From Torymus aiolomorphi (taxonomy: Eukaryota > Arthropoda > Insecta > Hymenoptera > Torymidae), in NCBI GenBank assembly GCA_036365515.1, contig CM070875.1:94411628-94475627 (forward strand): 64,000 nt of DNA, in the 5' to 3' direction. Numbering within the stretch: position 1 is the first letter of the stretch; each line of letters begins with the position of its first letter. Below, one piece after another: positions 52,086 to 62,634 of this stretch. The notes below the pieces were generated by a model. It ran no database searches. It saw nothing but the letters and a program-made list of their open reading frames with translations, and had not been told where the DNA came from. Position numbers and translations under genes: made by a program.

Positions 52086-52845
52086 AATTCATGAAATTTT
52101 GTGGAGAGGTAGTTTTTATATCGTCATTGACCAAGTTTGTAAAGCAGAAATATTCAGTCAGAAATTTCCTAGATATTTGAGGTTAAAATTTCCATTGAAA
52201 AAGTGATTGTCGAAATTAGTACGACGATAGCGTGTGGTATCCCTACTACATGATACACGCAATGTTCACCCCCGAAAGATACACGGCACAGCTAGATGGC
52301 GTGAGTATCGGTATCGACGTAATACACTGCCATATTGTATACACTATCGGTGTCATCACCACCAACGACTTGGTTGGCCTGTGCATTGCGGGGGAGAGTT
52401 GATTATCGCACCACACAACAAGCTGATTGGACGCAGCGCCCTCACCCACCATGGACACAGTAAACGAAAACTCACGAAAGATGTAACCACACGGAGAGTT
52501 AAACGGCAACTGACGATTGTGAGCCACGATGATGCAATATCTGCTACTACCAGCAGATCGTGCACGTGTAGTATAAATTACGAATCAGCATTTTTTAATG
52601 GAAGAAAACAGCAGACATGAGAGCATCGTGAACCGTATGCCAATGAGATCATCGTGAGACACTTCCACAGCTGCGCGGGTGCTGACACCGTACATAACTG
52701 AGCGTCAGACTGTATGAATCATACACTCATCTTTTACTTTCTCACGTGCAGCTGCACAGATGCTACCGCAGCAAAGCAGGTAATAGCGAGCAGGCCACGT
52801 CATACATTTGTCTTCGAATTTCTACAAGCTGCGCTTTCTATGGAA
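52086..52845. other. Unassigned region upstream of the duplicated unit
   Basis: A plus-strand frame at 52234-52620 has no recognised domain. Words such as AAGCTGATTGGACGC and GTATGCCAATGAG resemble the CCAAT-box repeats further along, so it may be a diverged part of the same repeated unit. Confidence 0.35.
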
Positions 52846-53046
52846 AAAACTCTAAATGCTAGCATGTGTTTGCTTCCGAAATTGTTTTTCCCACGAATAC
52901 ATCATATTCACTCTCCATTTCAGCAACAACTTTCCGCCCACATTTTGGTAGTCACAATCTTCAAACTTGTTTTATTTTTCGACTCGTTGATAGAGCAAGA
53001 ATTGCAAGATCTTTTCAAATTTTTGTCGGGAAGCGAATGACCAGCG
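52846..53046 (-). pseudogene. Truncated duplicate of the 99-residue gene
   Basis: The segment is homologous, in the same orientation, to 53860-54200. The part coding for the N-terminus plus the 5' intron has been deleted, with the join at about 52970. What remains corresponds to the middle of the protein (the block equivalent to KTVTTKYGRKVVAELESEYD) followed by the 5' exon region. It cannot code for a comparable protein. Confidence 0.6.
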
Positions 53047-53150
53047 GGAAGTTGGCTGTTGGAAGTCGGTCGTTGGCTGCTGGAAGTTGGACGTTGGCTG
53101 CTAGGAGTCGGATGTTGGCTGATGGAAGTCGGCTGTCATCTGCTGGAAGT
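53047..53150 (+). repeat. 21-bp minisatellite, five units
   Basis: Variants of GGAAGTCGGTCGTTGGCTGCT repeat with an exact 21-bp period. One partial unit with related words occurs at 54210-54225 and at 54585-54600 next to the intact gene. Confidence 0.8.
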
Positions 53151-53736
53151 AGCAGCACCAAACACTCTTTCAGTTATCCATACGGCTACATCCGCGGTCC
53201 GTCTACTACTGGCGCGTTAGAGGACCACATCCTGGAAAGCTAGCGGCGCCGGTGTATCAACACAAAGAACGCACTCGTGATCGGAGATGACATAGTGTAA
53301 AAACAGCTCATTGGCTACCGCTGTGTCTACATCGTGGTGATTGGCGGTGGCCGGCACACCAGAAAACAACTCATTGGCGGCTGGTGCGCCCCACCGAGCT
53401 GATTTAGGTCGAAAGTATTGTTAAGCATTGTCAGTAAAAACTAAATGAATTTAGACCGTGTCAAAGTAACATGACTGTAAAAACTACATTTCACTTCCAC
53501 ATTTTACAAAAAAAGAAATATTAATTTTATAAAATAAAAAATAGTAATCAATTTTTGATGTATTTTTCTAAATAAAAGTTTTTAATATGGATCAATAAAA
53601 AGTTATATGTTTAAAAATACGATGTATATTTTTTTTCAAATTGAAAAGAACAATGTTTTATTTACGACTTATGAATTGTATACACTATATTTATATATCA
53701 ATTATAATTTACAATTCTCGAATATTAAAAAAAAAG
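53151..53736. other. Upstream part of the duplicate unit, then AT-rich spacer
   Basis: 53300-53405 holds CTCATTGGC and GTGATTGGCGG words like those at 54660-54910. From 53410 to 53736 it is AT-rich, the 3' flank of the gene that ends at 53737. Confidence 0.45.
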
Positions 53737-54036
53737 TCATTTGCCACTAAATTGAACACTTGAACCTCCATTGTAAACCATAAATAGTTCATACATATTT
53801 GCGGCGTCCTGGAGGTTGGTGAAGAAATTTTCATCTTGAACAAGAACTTCTGAAACTCTTTTTACCATGAATACATCATATTCACTCTCCAATTCAGCCA
53901 CAACTTTCCGTCCGTATTTGGTAGTAACAGTTTTCAAACTTGTTAGCAAATAACGCTGCTCCTTGGTCAGATCGACCAACCTTTTCGTTGGGAGGAATCC
54001 TTTATGGGCGATCGCATTTAACTTCGAAAAATCCAT
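53737..54036 (-). CDS. Intact 99-residue protein of an uncharacterised family
   Basis: The ATG at 54036 (MDFSKLNAIAHKGFLPTKRL) lies directly after a splice acceptor, TTGTTACAG, and the frame runs unbroken to 53737. The middle is the most family-like part: TTKYGRKVVAELESEYDVF. The tail is glycine/serine-rich (YNGGSSVQFSGK). Small proteins with a TKYG-V-EL core recur in repeat-rich insect genomes. The pattern of alternating hydrophobic residues suggests a small beta-barrel, possibly OB-fold, but that is inference. It has an 87-bp 5' intron, an upstream CCAAT array and a divergent neighbour, a Polinton-type ATPase. It could be cargo of that element. It is the only short gene here without a lesion. 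Confidence 0.6.
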   Translation of the reverse strand: MDFSKLNAIAHKGFLPTKRLVDLTKEQRYLLTSLKTVTTKYGRKVVAELESEYDVFMVKRVSEVLVQDENFFTNLQDAANMYELFMVYNGGSSVQFSGK

Positions 54037-54123
54037 CTGTAACAAAAAGTTGGCAAATGATTAATATTACATTAACAAAAAGAAAATAGAATAGAAAATA
54101 ACTTTTAATAATAAAATGCTTAC
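54037..54123 (-). other. 5' UTR intron of the 99-residue gene
   Basis: Donor GAG|GTAAGC at 54123 and acceptor TTGTTACAG at 54037 give an 87-bp AT-rich intron, typical of insects, ending immediately before the start codon. Confidence 0.6.
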
Positions 54124-54660
54124 CTCATAATTCTTTTAAATTTTTATTTTTCAACTCGTTTATAGAGTGAGGTTCGCAAGGTCTTTTCAAACTTTCTTGA
54201 GGAGTAGATGGCCAGCAGGAAGTCGGATGTCGGAGCGCAGCCACCCCAGCCGGTGGTGTTATTCAGCTTTTCTTTATTTCTATACTAAAGAAATAATCCA
54301 TATCAAATAATAAAATATGCGTCTTTAATATTTCAATTTGCTCAATTTTGCTCAGCCCTTCACTCATTTGCGCATATCAAAATTTTGTCTTCAAAGCAAT
54401 AAACGCTAATAATGCGTTCTATTTTTTTACTGTTCTTGTTTTCAATGTTTGCAGTATTTAAATATTGAGCAATTATAAGCAAATTAAATGACATTCAGCA
54501 CAATTTATTTCTTGTCTGTTGATTAATTCTTTAGTACAAACTGAAGAAATCGGCTCGGCTGGGGTAGCGGCGCTGGATGTCGACTGCTGGAAGTCGGCTA
54601 TCGACGGCGCCACCGTAGCAGCATGAATAACGATCTCATTACTGGTGATGATATAGCGAA
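54124..54660. other. 5' region of the 99-residue gene
   Basis: First exon/upstream sequence (54124-54230) is homologous to 52975-53060. The rest is AT-rich up to the CCAAT array. No other gene. Confidence 0.4.
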
Positions 54661-54990
54661 AATCTTGAGCTGATTGGTGGCAGTGGTGCAGCGAAAAGTA
54701 GCTCATTGGCCATCGGTGCGTCGCCAATGCGCTGATTGGCGGAGGCGGCGCAGCGGAAAGCAACTCATTGGCTACCGCTCCACCGACAATGAGCTGATTG
54801 GCGGAGGTGGTGCAGCGGAAAGTAGCTCATTGACGCGGCGCTAGCCCCGCCATACGGTTCACGTATTTACGAGCGGCCTCGCACTGGGATACCACCAATG
54901 AGTTGATTGGCGGTGGGAGCGCCGGCAAACTTTTTGCCGCGACGCTAGCGCGAGCCCTACCACAAGGTTCACGAAATCGTGAGCGGGTGG
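54661..54990 (-). promoter_or_regulatory. Tandem CCAAT-box array upstream of the 99-residue gene
   Basis: GCTGATTGG recurs at 54669, 54731 and 54793 (exact 62-bp period), with a variant at 54902. CTCATTGGC lies between, and further CCAAT words are at 54723 and 54894. Read from the gene's strand these are at least eight CCAAT boxes within 240 bp. A second-level repeat (TACGGTTCACG / AAGGTTCACG, about 105 bp apart) overlaps the distal end. CCAAT boxes bind NF-Y, and the promoter role is inference. Confidence 0.5.
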
Positions 54991-55084
54991 GGTGCGCGTC
55001 GGGGGACCCTTCCACAGCGATCACGAGCTCTTCGGTAGAAGTATGTCGATCAGTGTAAATTATAAATACGCGTTGGAAACATCC

Positions 55085-55692
55085 ATGGACTTGTATGTTG
55101 AGCGGTCCGACGGGTTGTGGTAAAGGTTTTTGTCAAAAAATTTCTAAAATAGATAAATAGCATGATCAATACACACTTCAATTGTATTATTCCTTACTAC
55201 GGTGAATGTAGTTCGAGTACAGAGATCTCGGTAAAGATATTGAATTTCGCGAGGGTTTACCGCAAAGCAGTGATTGGGTAAACTTCTCGAAATCTAAATT
55301 AATCATCATCGATAATCTCATGCGTGAATCTTCGTCTGGTGGAGCTATCATGAATTTCTTTCCGAAAGGTAGCCGCCACAATAACCCGAGCGTTATTTTC
55401 ATCACTCAAAACATTTTTCATCAAGGCAAATGTCAATGCGACATATTTTTGAATGCACAGTACATTTTGATATTTAGAAATTTGCGCGATCTCGGCGCAA
55501 ATACGTCATCTGGTTAGACAAGTCAACCCTGAAAATTCTCGATTCTTGGAAGAGGCCTACTGGGACGCAACCTCGCAACCTTTTGGTTACCTTTTGTTGG
55601 ATCTAAAGCAAGATACACCGGATAATTGTCGTTTCCGCACGTGTATCTTTCCCGAAGACGAATACCAATACGTTTACTTGCCACAAAAGTAA
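55085..55692 (+). pseudogene. Polinton/Maverick (adintovirus-like) packaging ATPase, decayed
   Basis: Walker A GPTGCGK is at 55104-55124. After damaged sequence the frame DIEFREGLP leads to Walker B-like KLIIIDNLM (55296-55322), then KGSRHNNPSVIFITQN and HQGK. A frameshift near 55500 is followed by a long clean C-terminal run to a stop at 55690-55692, including YLLLDLKQDTPDN. This order (P-loop, Walker B, sensor-like Asn in ITQN) fits the FtsK/HerA-type DNA-packaging ATPase of Polintons and adintoviruses, which loads genome DNA into capsids. At least two frameshifts and stops make it inactive. The element is old and incomplete: no polymerase, integrase or capsid gene is found nearby. Confidence 0.7.
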
Positions 55693-55739
55693 ATATCGAG
55701 GGGCGATAGTAAGAATCTTGTTCCTGTATTATCATTGTT

Positions 55740-55988
55740 ATGAGTCCGAAAACACGTTATCCTTTTTCTCGCAAGGAGGCATACCTCTAAGTAAAGGACA
55801 CAAGTCTCGTTTTCGCAAACACGCGAAAGTTTTACGAAAACTTGCGGCGCCAGATATCACTTTGTAAAGAAGAAAAAATATTATAGTACAACGTGGCGGA
55901 TTTTTTACCAGTTCTACTAGCTCCTCTGATTGGTACGATTCTAGCAAATTTTGTGAATAAACAAAAATGGAGTACGCGAAATGGATGA
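55740..55988 (+). pseudogene. Small basic then hydrophobic virion-type protein of the same element
   Basis: A basic stretch (HKSRFRKHAKVLRKLA) is followed by stops near 55866 and 55881, then by a hydrophobic segment ADFLPVLLAPLIGTILANF in the same sense. It lies 47 bp after the ATPase and overlaps the next gene's start. Short basic-plus-hydrophobic proteins next to the ATPase are typical of Polinton and adintovirus gene clusters. The specific equivalent is not assigned. Confidence 0.5.
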
Positions 55989-56215
55989 TTCTTCTACCAC
56001 AGGCGAGCGTCGAACGCTTGCAGAATACGTTCGCTCACGATAAGATAATGTCTGTACAAACACCGGGGTCAGTAACCAGTAGACTCGGTGTTGAAATGAA
56101 TGATATACTAAACTCATCTACATGCAAGGATGAACGGGAAAAGTGGTCGCTCTATCGTCAAGTTTTACAGTGTTACCTTCATTTTAAAGACGCTGAAACA
56201 AGAGGACAAGAAGAA
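55967..56215 (+). pseudogene. Third Polinton-type gene, C-terminally interrupted
   Basis: An ATG at 55967 opens a clean frame of about 83 residues (KWMILLPQASVERL; SRLGVEMNDIL; KWSLYRQVLQCYLHF) that then runs into unrelated repeat sequence at about 56215. The helical spacing and the position right after the previous gene fit a conserved small protein of Polinton/adintovirus clusters. The 3' part was lost to the repeat insertion. Confidence 0.55.
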
Positions 56216-56830
56216 AAAACCGCTGCCAATACATTGGCACTTAGCTTCCTCAAAATAATGTATTTATTCATTTTTTTTTTTAATTTTTCATAACAATAAT
56301 TAATTGTATCATACCCAATTTTCTTTATGAATATTCGTAATAAATTAATATATTTTTTTCGAGAATTCATTCTTGTTACTCTTTTTCTCATGCGACAACC
56401 CGATATTTTTATAAATCCATTTTTTAAAAATATTATCACATGTTCAATTAGTTTTATTTTAAACCTCAAATATCTTTCGTCGTAATAGTTAGATTTTATT
56501 GGGCAACGAATTCAGTTTAAAGATATAAAAAAAATATATCTCTCCCAAATTTTAAGACTATTGGTTGATTTTCTTAATATTGTTATCGCGTGACAACAAA
56601 ACTCCTACGTTTTATAAAACATTGTTTTTTTAAAAAATAAATATATTCTTCAATGAGTATAATAAGTGGTTAAAACTTGAAGTTGTAAATCAATTATTAT
56701 TTGAAAAATTTATTAAATAACTTTGAGTACATATTCGTTAATAATAAATGACAGAGTGAAGATAATTTAAATATTAAAAAAGAAAATGTACATAATTTAA
56801 ATACCTTTCAATAAAAATTTATGATGTTAT
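56215..56830. mobile_element. Repeat related to 26878-28608
   Basis: Begins ACCGCTGCCAATACATTGGC with GCTTCCTCAAA, then matches 27710-28125 from AACCTCAAATATCTTTCGTC to CCTTTCAATAAAAATTTA in the same orientation. It truncates the viral-type ORF. Confidence 0.55.
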
Positions 56831-57435
56831 GTAATAATATCTGTAACATATTAAACAAGTGGCCGACAACAGTTGCGTTTACCCTATTATTATATTATCA
56901 TCAGCGTTTCAATTCTACATGTATAAGTATATTTAGATAAATTATTAAATATAGTCTATTATGTATATTAATTTAATATGTACTAATTGATATGATTAAA
57001 GTTTACATAGAAATATTGAATATAAGTATCATGATTGCAGGTATATTTAAAATTAAAAACATAGTTATCATAATTTTTATAGAAATCGTTTTTATGATTT
57101 ATTATTTTTATTTATGAAATCGTTAAATGTAAAAAAAAAATTTGTTTTAATATTATCCACAACTTTTGTATTTGAAATTTTTGTGAAAAGTCAAGTTCTG
57201 TTGAATTATGTGAGAAAAACTATTGTTTCATAACTCTCGATTAATAAAAAAACATAGAGTTAAATTTTATTCAGTTCTAATGAAAGGTGGAGACTATAGC
57301 TGCTCGCGACTGTTCCTAACTATACTTGCTCCTAATATATACTTATATATATAATCTCAATTACGAAAATATACTCGCGGCACATTTTCACATACCTTAA
57401 TGCCGCGAAGCGAATAGGTGAAAACTGCAGAATTA
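56831..57435. other. AT-rich sequence, nothing recognised
   Basis: No open frame of note. The 57130-57260 part resembles the satellite monomer loosely (CTTTTGTATTTGA, TTTTTGTGAAAAGTC). Confidence 0.4.
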
Positions 57436-57620
57436 GGGCCGTTAGACCTGTTATACGCAAAAAGTAATAGAGAACAGATATAGAAATAACATGGGTTGCT
57501 ATATCTATATATAAGAGGAACAGCGAGGAATAAGCGCTGTTCCTCGTATATGTATATAGATATACTAACCCATGTTATTTACTGTATCTGCCCCTGCTTC
57601 TTTTTACATGTAACGGGCCT
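57436..57620. repeat. Long hairpin (~89-bp arms)
   Basis: Arms 57436-57524 and 57532-57620 are imperfect inverted copies around GAGGAATAAG. The inner 40 bp are nearly perfect (TAACATGGGTT; AGGAACAGCG with CGCTGTTCCT). Either a MITE or a source of hairpin RNA. Confidence 0.7.
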
Positions 57621-57639
57621 TACGAAAAAAATTCAACAC

Positions 57640-58115
57640 TGATGCATTCGGCAAGACGGCAACGGCAATCTATATTATAGCACTGCGTGCACATGAGTAT
57701 AACTATTGCAGGATTGCAGCAGCCATAACGGCCGCGGGCTGTGCTACATGCGTTCGACACACACACAGCGGAAAAACGCATGCCACTTGCGAGATGCGAG
57801 TTGCGACCCGCGTGACCGTGAGTGCTCCCTGTGTCTACCTCAGTATATCTATATATATGGTCGCGCGCGCTTTCTGCTTCATGCTATAATAAGCCCTAAA
57901 GTACACTGCGGCTGCGGACTGCGCGGCGTGCGCACGTGTGTCCAATGGTGCGTGATGTCAACAATCGCATTGCCTGGCTCCCGGCGTCCCCAACGATGAC
58001 AGCGGCTGCTGTAGTACGCCGCCCTGGTGAATGTCGTTACTTTAAGTTCGTTCGCCGGTTGCTGATAATTCGTCGGAGACAGAAAAGCAGTGTGTCAACG
58101 GCGAGAGCAGATTCG
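57640..58115 (+). promoter_or_regulatory. CpG-rich patch, possible host promoter and first exon
   Basis: An island of CG-rich sequence in AT-rich DNA. A TATATATATGG box stands at 57850 ahead of CG-rich sequence, and a good splice donor GCAGATTCGGTAAGCC is at 58112. The open frames (57706-57999, 57936-58256) show no domain. It may be the 5' end of a host transcript or non-coding RNA, or another LTR. Low certainty. Confidence 0.25.
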
Positions 58116-59899
58116 GTAAGCCCTTTCTCGTTCCTAACCTCTATGATGGGTGAGCTGAAGGTACTTTTTCTTGCTGCAGGCATCTGTGGCAACAGGAGAA
58201 GTGTAAACAACGAACGCTTGGGTGTAGAAATATTATCTGGGTTGTTTATTTATTAGTTATATGTGGTTTTTAGGTGCTCAACTCTTTACTTGTTTGGCTC
58301 TTATATTAATGACTATGTGTACATACAGTGTTATGACTCTCAGCGACTCTCAGGCTGGGACTTTTTCCAGCAGTGAAACGAGTCACGGCTTTCACTAGTC
58401 CTTGCCTTCTAGTTGTTAGCCAGAAGTATCTGGTGCAGCGAGTGAACTACAACCATTGTTGCAGACTTTTCTTTTGTATGGTAATGTTTTTATTGGTGTC
58501 ATCTATTTATAAGTCATATGTAGTTTTTAAGTGCTCTACTTTTCTCGCTTGTCTCCCAGACTCAAGGCTGATCTGCTATTAATGTGCTTTGTTGATCCTT
58601 AGGCCGAGGCAGTCCATGACATTCAAACACAATTGACGGTCTCTGTTAGTACCTTCCTCTCAGATGGTGGAGTTACTGACGTAGTGAGTGGCTGTTAGTT
58701 AGATGATTCTCAGCAGACTGGCATCCATGGAATAGTGCCAGCTTAGATCATCCAACCCTATTTTGCTGCTTCTGTGTCTCTATCACTGATCTTCAAGTGT
58801 TAGTGCTTTAGAGTGTAAGGGGATACGTAATTAAGAACTTAGGGATATCATAAAAGTGATGTGTATGTGTGTCTGTGGTTACATGTGATACGGGTAGGTA
58901 GTTGTCTTTGGTAATATTAGCTCGTTTGGTTAATTATTAAGTTTGGTCAGGATATAAGAACTCACCTCTGGGTATCTGTTGTATTAAAATATATGATTAT
59001 ATATTTCGCAGATTTTTACCCAGTGAGACTTGCCTATTTAATAGTTTTCTACACACTGTAAGACTGACAAAATCAACTAGAACATTGTATTCTTTTTGCA
59101 CTGAAATTTACCATATTACAAAATTTATAGCTCATACATTACACAAAAGTTTTTTTTTTTTAATATGATATTACTTTAACATTATATAATATTGTGATTA
59201 TATAATATTACACAATATTGATTCTTTTAGTTTAATCGCTTAGGTCCTGGGAACATAGTTAACAGGTTAAGCTGTGTAATCTTATATTAAATTTCTTAAA
59301 TTTATTATCAAAACAGTAAGATAACAATTATATATTTTTATCAACCCAATTTTTATACATTTTTATAATTTTAATTCTACTACATTTTAAGTTCTATAGA
59401 TTATTTGACAAGAAATTATAAGTTCTGACAGCTTCTATGTTAGTTATTGTTTTACTTTTTTTTATTGGTGTCTGTACACTTCTATTTCTTGTAATGATAG
59501 AAATCCGATTCAAAACAAAATAATAATTTAATATTTAAAGGGCATTCTTCAAACATAAGCATTTTTGTATTTAATTTTAATGATTTTATTTTGTAGATTA
59601 TTTAATGACTTTGTTCATATAGGTATAAAGCATCCCAAGCTATTTATGGGATATTATCCCATAAATTTTAGTACTATTAAAAAGAGCATAATATAATGTC
59701 AACAATGTTTTAGTTTGTATAATCTTTGTCTTTTTGTAGAAAACAGGAAAATAGATATTTCATTTCTTTACTTATTGTTCCAATATGTTTATTCCATTAA
59801 ATATTGTAATCAAATGTCATTTTGTATTTTATTATTATGTTTTTGTAATTATGTTATCTTTGGAATGTTATATCGACTTTTCCGATTTTATTTATAGCC
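58116..59899. other. Unassigned sequence
   Basis: Moderately AT-rich. Related words (CTCAGCGACTCTCAGG, TTATTTATTAGTTATATGT and TCTATTTATAAGTCATATGT at 58242 and 58502) indicate an internal ~260-bp duplication. No gene recognised. Confidence 0.4.
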
Positions 59900-60238
59900 G
59901 ATCTTATTTCCGATCTTATTTATTTTATTTATTGTATGGAATATTTCTGTGTCAAATCTAATTCTGTTAAATAATAAGCGAAAATTGATTATATTAAGAT
60001 AAAGGCGTTTAAAATCGATTTTATCGGATTAGCTCATTAGGAATTGATTGTACATGGAAATATTAATTTGCAAAATGTTTTGTTTTATTATAATCTATAA
60101 CTTTAACATTTATAATTTGTGTGAAGTTAGATCCTGCCAAGTTATAGCCGTAAATCATCCATGTTATGTATATTAGGCATTTAAAATGGATTTTATCGGA
60201 TTAAGCTCATTAGGAATCGATTGTACATGAAAATGTTA
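59900..60238. repeat. Satellite array, ~174-bp monomer, left part
   Basis: About two diverged monomers, with landmarks TTTTATTATAATCTA (60083), AAGTTATAGCCG and TTTTATCGGATTA. Broken at 60238 by Gypsy D. Confidence 0.7.
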
Positions 60239-61807
60239 AGCGGGTAAATCGGTAAAGAGAGCTAACGGTGCATCAGGCGAAGGATAAACGGTGATAGTGA
60301 TTGCAGCCAGGGTTTCTTTGCATCTAGCGAAAGCATCTTCAGCGTCGAGAGTCCATTGAACTGTCCGTTTGTCGTTTTTTTGAGAGTCGGTTAGGTATGC
60401 ATTTAGTGGCATTAGCAACTCAGCAGCTTTCGGTATTATTGATCGGTAATAATTTATCATGCCTAAGAATCTTCGGAGTTCTTTGATTGTTCGTGGCTTC
60501 GGATACTCCATAATTGCCTCGATTCGATAGCGTGGTGGTTTGTAGCCAAACTGATTGATCGTGTAACCGAGGAATGTTACCTCTCGTTGTCCGATGGAGC
60601 ACTTGCTGGGGTTGATGGTTAGTCCACATTTACGTAGGCGCTCAAGAACTTCGCGTAGATGTTGCTGATGTTGCTCGTCGTTATCTGAAAATATGATGAT
60701 ATCATCGATATAACAGTATACGAAATCCATGTCTCGAAAAATCACGTCCATAAATCTTTGGAACGTTTGAGTTGCACAGCGCAAACCAAAGGGCATGACT
60801 ACAAATTCATATAAGCCGAATGGTGTCGTAATGGCTGTTTTCGGTATATCCTCTTCCGTCATGGGTATTTGGTAGTAGGCTTTGACTAGGTCAAGTGTCG
60901 AAAATACCTTTTTTTTATGTAGAAGCGGGAACAGATCTTGTATGAGGCGTGGTGGATATTTGTCGTGAACCATTTTCGCATTCAGTTTGCGGTAATCGCC
61001 GCATGGTCGCCAGTCACCATTCTTTTTGGGCTCCATGTGGAGCGGGCTGGCCCAGGGGCTGCTAGAAGGCCGGATTATACCTTGCTCCAACATGGCGTTG
61101 ATCTGAGTCTTCGCAGCGTCAAGTTTGGCACCTGCTAGTTTTCGTGGGCGTTCGGCGACTGGTGGACCTTTAGTGACGATGTGATGCGCTATCGTGCTTT
61201 CGGCGAGAGCGCGGCGTTGGAAAGATGGTGTCGTGACGCCCGTGTACTCTCCTAGTAGGCTGGTGTAGCTCTGTGAAGGGAGCACTTTGGTGTCGACCGT
61301 GGAGATGCCGTATTCTTGCACTATGTGTACTTGGCCGAGAGTTGATAGCTTGGTGATCGGACCTCTGATGCGTCTTTTCTGTAAATCGATAAGGAAGTCG
61401 TAATGAGAAATGAGGTCTGCGCGAATAATTGCGACCTGTACGTTGGCTACGATAAAAGGCCATTTGATTTCTCGTCGTAATCCAAGATCTAGCGTCAGTA
61501 GGAGTTCGCCGTATGTGTTTATTTCGGTTGAGTTTGCCGCGTACAATTTAGATTGTTTCATGGCTAACTTGCGTTTGAAGTACGTATGTGGAATTACGGA
61601 GACTGATGATCCGGTATCAATTAGAAATTTCTTACCGTCTTTTCGGTTGAAAACGTGGAGGCGAAACTCTTTTATTGGAGTGTCCTTGCTGTCACTCGTC
61701 GCCTCTGTCGATGACAGCGACATTAGTTTCCCGGAGGGTCGGGTTTGAACGTGCAAGATGAGCGGCACTTGCGAGCCTTTTCTCGGAAGCGTGCGTGGTA
61801 AAAACAC
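60236..61807 (-). pseudogene. pol: Gypsy D protease-RT, truncated in RNase H
   Basis: A clean 523-residue frame. Protease has [13 protein letters not shown] (DTG, about residue 58). RT has [42 protein letters not shown] and the catalytic YIDD (about residue 365), followed by the thumb and connection ([15 protein letters not shown]). The frame ends at ALFTDLPA, just at the first Asp of RNase H, where the element meets satellite DNA. RNase H, integrase and 3' LTR are gone. The first codon is GTG because pol is reached by frameshift from gag. Confidence 0.85.
61700..61732 (-). promoter_or_regulatory. -1 frameshift signal between gag and pol of Gypsy D
   Basis: The last gag codons are CCG GGA AAC TAA. 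The heptamer G GGA AAC (61726-61732) is a canonical slippery site, and a -1 shift gives GGG AAA CTA ATG, the pol frame. Four bases on, GTCGCTGTC-ATC-GACA-GAG-GCGAC can fold into a bulged 9-bp stem. Confidence 0.7.
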
Positions 61808-62602
61808 ATACCAGAGTTCTCGTTGTTGTCACGATGTCTGCTCGTCGAGCGATTCCGAGAACGACCACGAGTGTTGTCTTCTATTTTCTTACGTAGCGAG
61901 GCAAGGTTACGAGAAAAATTTTCCATTGTAGTCTTAATTTCAGCGAGTGCTGCGCTATCTTATTTGCTATTAATCGCGCAGATTTCATTTGTTGGAGATT
62001 GCATGATTTCCATGATCTTGTCCGCTTGCAAGGCGAGTTTCGAAATGTCCGTTGTTTCACCTATGACAAGGTGTGCCCGCACGTTCTCTGGTAAATGTTC
62101 GAGAAACAAGGTTCTCAGAATTGAGTCGTTGCACTGATTTCCTGCGAGGTTTTTTAGTCTTTGTAGAAGGTGTGTAGGTTTCTCGTCTGAAATGTGAATT
62201 CCGCGTAGTAACCGTCGTAACTTAGTTTCGTCGCTTTCCGCGAACGTGTCGGTAATTCGTTTTTTAATGGCTTCGTATTTTTCATCTCCCGGTGGTTGTG
62301 CGATTATATCAGAGACAAAGCGCAGCGTTGCCTGGTCCAGATTTAGAATAACATACCTAAACTTTGTGGCATCAGCCGTGATTTTGGCGATAGCAAAGGC
62401 GGATTCTACTTGTGCGAACCATAAGGTGTGATGTTCTTTCCAGAATGGTGGTAGTTTCACTTGGCTAATACTTGCAACATGTCCATTCGTTGGTTGTGGC
62501 TGCTGAAGTGCATTAATCCGTTCTTATAGTAGTCTGACTTGTTCTTGTAATTCCGCTTGTTATGCGTTTTGCTCGGCATTGTTCGCTGAATCGTCAGTCA
62601 TC
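61723..62602 (-). pseudogene. gag: Gypsy D gag
   Basis: The ATG at 62602 (MTDDSANNAEQ) is followed by two in-frame stops near 62563 and 62527. The frame then stays open from about 62520 (VKLPPFWKEHHTLWFAQVE) through the capsid-like core (FVSDIIAQPPGDEKYEAIKK, FLEHLPENVRAHL) to a TAA at 61960, and after that stop from MENFSRNLASLRKK to a zinc-binding-type block [14 protein letters not shown] and the end at 61723. Gag proteins of this FW..H type occur in several insect Gypsy lineages. Three nonsense codons disable it. Confidence 0.8.
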
Positions 62603-62617
62603 TTGAGCCTTTTGTTT

Positions 62618-62634
62618 CAATGCGGGATCACCAA
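62618..62634 (-). other. Primer binding site, Gypsy D
   Basis: TTGGTGATCCCGCATTG lies between the LTR end and the gag leader on the minus strand. Confidence 0.6.

Noticed and set aside
58363..58400. GTGAAACGAGTCACGG as a third ribozyme candidate
   Set aside because: Has GAAAC but no CTGANGA at a workable distance and no stem I.
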